From: an uncultured bacterium
GTDB lineage: Bacteria > Cyanobacteriota > Vampirovibrionia > Gastranaerophilales > Gastranaerophilaceae
Length of the DNA: 28,207 nt
Assembly: GCA_900554095.1 (NCBI GenBank)
Contig: USGC01000005.1
Coordinates: 1-28,207 of the forward strand
Direction of reading: 5' to 3'
The notes under the pieces are model-generated. The model had not been told where the DNA came from. It did not search any database and saw nothing but the letters and a program-made list of their open reading frames with translations. This document shows positions 24,048 through 28,207 of the stretch, in pieces. The first letter of the stretch is position 1, and every line of letters starts with the position of its first letter. Both the position numbers and the translations under genes were made by a program.

Positions 24048-24707
24048 ATGCAGCATATTCATATCAAAAAAGAAGTTCATAACGGTAAAAATATTTTTGT
24101 TGTACCTGCGTTGACGTTTAAAAAGAATAACAATACAATTAAACAGCAAATTCCGCACCCTCTTGGCACGGACGCTATTGAATTCGAAACCATTGAAGAT
24201 GCGATAAAAGCAATTGAACTTTCCGGCTTTCCATATATTCTCCCTGACGGCGAAAATCGGTGTACTGTCCAAGAGTTCAAGCCTGCTGATGCAAATTTAG
24301 ACGCGCAAGTCGAGGCTGCTCTTTTAAATTGCGTAAAAGATGGTAATACCGCGGTTTGCGCCAGTGCGATTTCTTCTTTAGGTGAAATGAAAAACAAAGA
24401 TTATCTTCCGATTTTTGTTGATAAAATGGGTGAAGACAATGAATTAATCCGCGGTAATGCGATTGAAGCTTTGGTGAATTTTGGTGCGGGAGCGGCTGAA
24501 ATTACTGCAAAATCTTTGGCTGATGAAAATTGGGTTCGCCGCAAATCCGCAATTACGGTCATTGAAAGGTTAGTACAGACAACGTCTGTCAATCCTGAGA
24601 TGTTTTTATACAATATTCTCAAACTTTTCAACGATCCGAATAACATTGTTAAATGCGCTGCGATTTCAGCGGTTGGAAAATTATACAAAGCCGCACGTTC
24701 AAAATAA
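24048..24707 (+). CDS. HEAT-repeat (PBS-lyase-like) protein
   Basis: A 219-residue protein. The first 85 residues are a small mixed domain I do not recognise (IHIKKEVHNGKNIFVVPAL, then FETIEDAIKAIELSGFPYIL). The rest is helical HEAT-type repeats: VCASAISSLGEMKNKDYLPI, LIRGNAIEALVNFGAGAAE, WVRRKSAITVIERLV, IVKCAAISAVGKLYKAA. In cyanobacteria HEAT/PBS-lyase-like repeats occur in phycobilin lyases and in scaffolds; this organism would not need a lyase, so a protein-binding role is more likely. It follows the secretion genes by 45 nt but seems to have its own promoter, and it converges on the ABC-F gene with 11 nt between stops. Confidence 0.7.
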   Translation: MQHIHIKKEVHNGKNIFVVPALTFKKNNNTIKQQIPHPLGTDAIEFETIEDAIKAIELSGFPYILPDGENRCTVQEFKPADANLDAQVEAALLNCVKDGNTAVCASAISSLGEMKNKDYLPIFVDKMGEDNELIRGNAIEALVNFGAGAAEITAKSLADENWVRRKSAITVIERLVQTTSVNPEMFLYNILKLFNDPNNIVKCAAISAVGKLYKAARSK

Positions 24708-24718
24708 AGTCTGCAAAA

Positions 24719-26347
24719 TTATCTCAAAGCGGCTTGCGCGTAAAGTTCCTGACGTTTTTTAATAACGGTTGGATTTGTGAGGTAGTCGTCGTATTTGTTG
24801 CGCATATTAATGTATCCGCGCGGAGTTACTTCTATAATTCTGTCCGCAACCGTCTGTATAAGCCTGTAGTCTTGAGATGTAAACAATACAGTGCCCGGAT
24901 AATCAATCAAAGCATTGTTTAAAGCCGTAATTGCTTCCAAGTCAATGTGGTTTGTAGGCTCGTCAAAAATCATTACATTAGAGGCTTCAATCATCATTTT
25001 TGCAAACAAACATCTGACCTTTTCGCCGCCGGAAAGAACTTTAACTTTTTTATCGGCTTCTTCTCCGGTGAAAAGCATTCTGCCGAGAAACCCGCGAAGA
25101 TAATTCACATGCTGATCAAGCGAAAACTGCGCAAGCCATTGCATAATTGTCATATCGTTATCAAAATAATAGTTGTTATCCATCGGGAAATATGAGCGTG
25201 TAGCTGTTACGCCCCATTTGTATTCACCCTCATCAGGGGCTGTTTTGTCGTTAAGGATTTCGAATAAAGTTGTCAAAATCAGCGGGTCTTTCGCTAGAAA
25301 CGCAACTTTTTCGCCCTGATAAACTTCAAAAGATAAACTTTTAATTAATTGTTCATCGTCTATTGATTTGTTCAAATTTTTGACAGTCAAAACATCTCTT
25401 CCGGGTATTTTTGAATAGGTAAAGCGAATTCTTGGATACTGCCTGGACGACGGTTTAATTTCTTCAAGCGAAAGTTTTTCAAGCATGTTTTTACGCGAAG
25501 TTGCCTGTTTTGCCTTAGAAGCATTTGCACTGAAACGCGCGATGAAAGCTTTTAATTCTTCCATTTTTTCTTCAGTTTTCTTATTTTGTTCTTCTTTTTG
25601 TTTTTGGATTAACTGGCTTGCCTGCGACCAGAAAGTGTAGTTTCCGGTGTAAAGCTGAATATTTTTGTAATCAATGTCGGCGATGTGCGTACAAACATTG
25701 TCAAGGAATTTTCTGTCGTGAGAAACCACTATGACAGTATTTTGGAAATTTATTAAGAATTCCTCCAGCCACGCGATTGTGTTTAAATCAAGGTGGTTTG
25801 TAGGTTCGTCGAGAAGCAGGATGTCAGGATTGCCAAAAAGCGCTTGAGCCAAAAGCACACGCACTTTTTCACTTCCGGAAAGCTCTTTCATTAAAGAATA
25901 ATGCATTTCATCTGCAATTCCCAGCTCGCTCAAAAGCGTTGCGGCCATAGATTCTGCCTGCCATCCGTCCAGCTCTGCAAATTCTGTTTCAAGGTGTGCG
26001 ACTTTGAGACCGTCTTCATCGTTAAAATCAGGTTTTGCATAGAGAGCGTCGCGTTCTTTCATAATGTCATAAAGCTTTTTATGCCCCATGATTACCGTGT
26101 CAATTACGGGATAGTCGTCGAATTCAAAATGGTTTTGCTTAAGAACAGCAATGCGCTGACCTTTTGCAATATGAACTTCTCCTGAAGTCGGCTCAATGTC
26201 GCCGGAGAGTACTTTTAAAAAAGTCGATTTGCCTGACCCGTTCGCCCCGATAAGCCCGTAACAGCTTCCCGGAGAGAATTTTATACTTACATTTTCAAAA
26301 AGGGTTTGCGAGCCAAATCTTACGGTTAATTTTTCTGTTGTTATCAT
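24719..26347 (-). CDS. ABC-F family ATPase, YkpA/YbiT type
   Basis: A 542-residue soluble protein with two ABC domains and no membrane part, typical of ribosome-associated ABC-F proteins that act on translation. Domain 1: Walker A GANGSGKST (34-42), signature LSGSEKVRVLLAQAL, Walker B ILLLDEPTNHLD. Then a charged linker with KQKEEQNKKTEEKMEELKA and SRKNMLEKLSL. Domain 2: its Walker A region is degenerate (VAFLAKDPLILTTLFEIL), with signature LSGGEKVRCLFAKMM and Walker B VMIFDEPTNHID. The atypical second P-loop is a known trait of the YkpA-like branch, so it does not imply decay. AGGAAAAAC precedes the ATG. It is a single gene, convergent with the HEAT protein. Confidence 0.88.
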   Translation of the reverse strand: MITTEKLTVRFGSQTLFENVSIKFSPGSCYGLIGANGSGKSTFLKVLSGDIEPTSGEVHIAKGQRIAVLKQNHFEFDDYPVIDTVIMGHKKLYDIMKERDALYAKPDFNDEDGLKVAHLETEFAELDGWQAESMAATLLSELGIADEMHYSLMKELSGSEKVRVLLAQALFGNPDILLLDEPTNHLDLNTIAWLEEFLINFQNTVIVVSHDRKFLDNVCTHIADIDYKNIQLYTGNYTFWSQASQLIQKQKEEQNKKTEEKMEELKAFIARFSANASKAKQATSRKNMLEKLSLEEIKPSSRQYPRIRFTYSKIPGRDVLTVKNLNKSIDDEQLIKSLSFEVYQGEKVAFLAKDPLILTTLFEILNDKTAPDEGEYKWGVTATRSYFPMDNNYYFDNDMTIMQWLAQFSLDQHVNYLRGFLGRMLFTGEEADKKVKVLSGGEKVRCLFAKMMIEASNVMIFDEPTNHIDLEAITALNNALIDYPGTVLFTSQDYRLIQTVADRIIEVTPRGYINMRNKYDDYLTNPTVIKKRQELYAQAALR

Positions 26348-26465
26348 TGTTTTTCCTAATGTTTAAAAATATTTCAGCTATAATAGATATTATAATATAA
26401 ATATTTTTCATTGCCTGTTTAAGCGATGTAAATTTTCATAAATTTTCATATAAATCATGTTGATA

Positions 26466-26471
26466 AAAGGA
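26466..26471 (+). promoter_or_regulatory. Ribosome binding site deciding the start at 26478
   Basis: AAAGGA with 6-nt spacing to ATG 26478. It favours this start over the in-frame ATG at 26457. Confidence 0.65.
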
Positions 26472-26477
26472 AAATTT

Positions 26478-26660
26478 ATGAAAGTAACCCCTATAAAATC
26501 TTTAAATACACACAACTTTTACCCCAAAACAAAAGTGAACACAAATCCTGAAACTCCTATGAGAGAATTTTTGCTGGCTGGTAAAGTTACAGTATCTATT
26601 GCTGCTATACCTTTTGTGATTGCATTATGGATTGACAGAATTCTGTCAAAGAAAATGTAA
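26478..26660 (+). CDS. Small single-pass membrane protein
   Basis: A 60-residue protein, MKVTPIKSLNTHNFYPKTK onward, with one hydrophobic helix near the C-terminus (about 36-52, TVSIAAIPFVIALWI) and a basic end. The start is chosen by the AAGGA site. Its leader (MKVxPIxS, Asn/Phe/Lys-rich) resembles the leaders of the proteins at 2837-10374, although the F-x-G core is missing. It stands alone between divergent ABC-F and the next gene. The last codons include a perfect 18-bp palindrome. Function unknown. Confidence 0.55.
   Translation: MKVTPIKSLNTHNFYPKTKVNTNPETPMREFLLAGKVTVSIAAIPFVIALWIDRILSKKM
26632..26649. repeat. Perfect 18-bp palindrome TTGACAGAATTCTGTCAA
   Basis: Nine bases on each side, no mismatch, lying in the last codons of the small membrane protein. 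There is no adjacent T-run, so it is not a clear terminator. It could be a binding site or chance. Confidence 0.6.
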
Positions 26661-26764
26661 AGAAATTTTAACTAAAATTGGCGGTCGTAGAGTGTTCATT
26701 TGGCTATAGTTTTGGAAAATATTCAGTATAACACCGGAAATAACATTTATAGACACATGGGTAA

Positions 26765-26792
26765 TTGAACTTATGCATATCTTTGATAAAAT
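26765..26792 (+). promoter_or_regulatory. Candidate promoter close to ATG 26802
   Basis: TTGAAC (26765-26770), 16-nt spacer ending in TGA (extended -10), TAAAAT (26787-26792), 9 nt before the ATG. The predicted leader is only a few bases and there is no Shine-Dalgarno site. The rest of the 141-nt gap shows nothing. Confidence 0.5.
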
Positions 26793-26801
26793 AATTACGC
26801 T

Positions 26802-27215
26802 ATGAAATGGCATACTTTGATTTTTATAACCTTAACGTGGGCATTGCCTGTGTTAGGTGCTGGTTCGCATAAATATTACGAAAAAGACTACCAGCACGCA
26901 TGGTGCAGCGCGAATTCCGGCCAGGCAGAAGTGATACTTGCTGACAAAGCCCGTGTGGACTGTGTTACAAAAACCCATGCTGTTGAATTCGACTTTGCGA
27001 AAAAATGGGGCGAAAGTATCGGACAAGCGCTTTATTATTCGGCAATGACAGGTAAAAAAGCAGGCGTTGTCCTTATTATGGAAAACGGAGAAAAAGATAA
27101 CAAATATCTTGAAAGACTTATGAAAGTCGCTGACCTTCACGGAATTACAGTTTGGGTTATGACTGATGCGGATATGCTAACTCCGAATTGCAAAACTTTT
27201 AATAAGAATCGTTAA
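26802..27215 (+). CDS. Exported protein with a PD-(D/E)XK-like motif
   Basis: A 137-residue protein with a likely signal peptide (MKWHTLIFITLTWALPVLGA, cleavage near residue 20) and a compact domain. AEVILADKARVDCVTKTHAV, then EFDFAKKWGESIGQALYYS and KAGVVLIMENGE, follow the pattern of a small family I know mostly from proteobacterial hypothetical proteins. It looks like the PD-(D/E)XK nuclease core: a Glu before the strand, an Asp in RVD, E-F-D plus Lys, then a GQALYY helix. If active, it would cut nucleic acid outside the cytoplasm. Nuclease activity is inference. It lies 42 nt upstream of dnaG, each gene with its own near-leaderless promoter candidate. Confidence 0.65.
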   Translation: MKWHTLIFITLTWALPVLGAGSHKYYEKDYQHAWCSANSGQAEVILADKARVDCVTKTHAVEFDFAKKWGESIGQALYYSAMTGKKAGVVLIMENGEKDNKYLERLMKVADLHGITVWVMTDADMLTPNCKTFNKNR

Positions 27216-27223
27216 ATTCTATT

Positions 27224-27251
27224 TTGCTTAAAAATTTATTGATGATAAGAT
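27224..27251 (+). promoter_or_regulatory. Candidate promoter for dnaG, leaderless spacing
   Basis: TTGCTT (27224-27229), 16-nt spacer ending in TGA (extended -10), TAAGAT (27246-27251), then six bases and ATG 27258. The boxes are weaker than at 24013. No Shine-Dalgarno site. Confidence 0.4.
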
Positions 27252-27257
27252 GTTGCT

Positions 27258-28010
27258 ATGGCAGACACATTTGAGGAATTAATAGCACAAATAAAAGATC
27301 GTCTTGATATAGTCGAAGTAGTCTCAGAGCAGGTTATTTTGAAAAAGCAGGGTGCTCATTACTGGGGGCTTTGTCCGTTTCACAAAGAGAAGACCCCTTC
27401 ATTTTCCGTAAACCCTAGGCTTGGTATTTACAAATGCTTTAGCTGCGGCGCCGGCGGTGATGCACTAAGATTTATTCAACAAACAAAGAACCTTGATTTT
27501 TATCCGATGATTTTGGATTTGGCCGCGAAGTTTAATCTTGAAGTGCCAAAAAAATACCAAAAATCTGACAATCGCCCTCTTAAAGACCAGATGATGAAGG
27601 CAACTAAATTTGCTGTTGAATTCTACACGGATTTGCTGCTTAACCACAGAAGCGAAGAAATCCGAAAAGCTAATGAATATTTGAATTCACGCGGAATTAC
27701 AAAGGATATTATAAAGAAATATTCACTCGGAATTGCCCCGAAACATTTCACTACGCTTTATGATATTTTGAAAAAAGATTATCCGGATGATGTTTTGGAA
27801 AAAGCCGGCCTGACACTTCTTGGCCGCGACAACAAGTACATTGACCGCTTCAGAAACCGCGTAATTATACCGATTCAAAACGAAAGCGGAGATTACGTTG
27901 CCTTTGGAGCGCGCGCAATTGAAAAAGACCAAACGCCAAAATATTTGAACTCGTCTGATTCTTTAATTTATAATAAAAGTAAAATCCTCTACGGCTTGTA
28001 CACGGCGTAA
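27258..28010 (+). CDS. dnaG: DNA primase DnaG, N-terminal part; frame broken at 28008
   Basis: DnaG makes RNA primers at the replication fork. The first 250 residues are normal: a CHC2 zinc-binding domain with C39, H42, C60 and C63 (LCPFHKEKTPSFS, IYKCFSCGAGGDALRF), then the start of the catalytic core (YLNSRGITKDII, RFRNRVIIPIQN, GDYVAFGARA, TPKYLNSSDS, KILYGLYTA). The frame then hits TAA at 28008, where E. coli DnaG continues for roughly 8-9 more residues before the TOPRIM EGY motif. The TOPRIM part follows in another frame at 28013. A short deletion of about 25 nt would explain both the missing residues and the frame change. As dnaG is normally essential, this is either an assembly error, a strain lesion with a second copy elsewhere, or real decay. 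Confidence 0.9.
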   Translation: MADTFEELIAQIKDRLDIVEVVSEQVILKKQGAHYWGLCPFHKEKTPSFSVNPRLGIYKCFSCGAGGDALRFIQQTKNLDFYPMILDLAAKFNLEVPKKYQKSDNRPLKDQMMKATKFAVEFYTDLLLNHRSEEIRKANEYLNSRGITKDIIKKYSLGIAPKHFTTLYDILKKDYPDDVLEKAGLTLLGRDNKYIDRFRNRVIIPIQNESGDYVAFGARAIEKDQTPKYLNSSDSLIYNKSKILYGLYTA

Positions 28011-28012
28011 GT

Positions 28013-28207
28013 CTTATGGAAGGTTATTTTGATGTAATTTCTGCGCAGGCCCACGGAATAGAAAACGCCGTAGCAGCTTGCGGAACCGCCCTGACGCCTG
28101 ATCACGTCAAACTTCTTTCGCGCTATACAAAGTCAAGACGGATTTATCTTTCATTTGACACCGACAGCGCCGGGCAAAATGCTACAAGCAGAGGGGCTGA
28201 AATTATC
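28013..28207 (+). pseudogene. dnaG: DnaG TOPRIM part, displaced frame (runs off the window)
   Basis: In a different frame from the upstream part, 65 codons encode LMEGYFDVISAQAHGIENAV, then ACGTALTPDHVKLLSRY and IYLSFDTDSAGQNA. These are the TOPRIM catalytic motifs of DnaG: the EGY glutamate and the DxD aspartates. The codons look under selection and contain no stop, which favours a recent lesion or an assembly error over old decay. Confidence 0.85.

Noticed and set aside
25080..25400. Degenerate second P-loop of the ABC-F protein as a sign of pseudogenisation
   Set aside because: A non-canonical second Walker A is usual in the YkpA-like branch, and the signature and Walker B of that domain are intact.
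26431..26450. Tandem AATTTTCATA repeat upstream of the small membrane protein
   Set aside because: Two 10-nt copies in an AT-rich gap are easily explained by chance; no link to a site or structure was seen.

Overview
The window is AT-rich, gene-dense bacterial DNA with a double-membrane (Gram-negative type) export system. Many hypothetical proteins begin with a basic leader followed by a short hydrophobic-x-F-x-G/A motif (VSFKG, ISFAG, LSYTG). Together with low GC, cyanobacteria-like weak or absent Shine-Dalgarno sites and a type I secretion system, this suggests a gut Melainabacteria/Vampirovibrionia genome (Gastranaerophilales). That assignment is my inference from pattern; no rRNA or other decisive marker is present.

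Layout. (1) 1-2830 looks like a small acquired island: the 3' end of a HipA-family kinase toxin with a clean terminator, a very AT-rich Apea-like HEPN protein with an RX4H motif, and a decayed large serine recombinase. (2) 2837-8345 is a tight minus-strand operon of four genes in transcription order: a soluble HExxH zincin, an intact AAA+ ATPase that overlaps it by 4 nt, an uncharacterised protein with a Pro-rich linker, and a paralogue of the AAA+ protein whose Walker A and Walker B motifs are destroyed. This is my best candidate for an undescribed system. Two more leader-motif proteins of unknown function follow (8507-9559 plus; 9568-10374 minus), then a DUF2971 protein (10483-11400).

(3) 11481-24002 is a secretion locus on the plus strand: two membrane-anchored Kelch-like beta-propeller proteins, a three-helix membrane protein, a 1534-residue RTX protein (glycine-rich hydrophobic segment, LysM, FrpC-like EF-hand region, four RTX/HCBP blocks), a terminator-like hairpin, then a complete type I secretion system (TolC-like, HlyB-like ABC exporter with a C39-like domain lacking the catalytic Cys, HlyD-like adaptor). 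A 52-bp exact direct repeat flanks the second Kelch gene. Each copy carries a putative promoter whose -35 box lies in a 13-bp palindrome, so the control element itself was duplicated.

(4) 24048-28207 holds a HEAT-repeat protein, an ABC-F ATPase of the YkpA/YbiT type on the minus strand, a 60-residue membrane peptide, a secreted protein with a PD-(D/E)XK-like motif, and dnaG. The dnaG frame is broken at 28008, where a short segment before the TOPRIM EGYFD motif is missing. Three genes in this stretch have sigma70-like promoters so close to the ATG that their mRNAs should be leaderless or nearly so.

No gene-free stretch exceeds about 210 bases. I saw no tRNA, rRNA, CRISPR array or intact insertion sequence.
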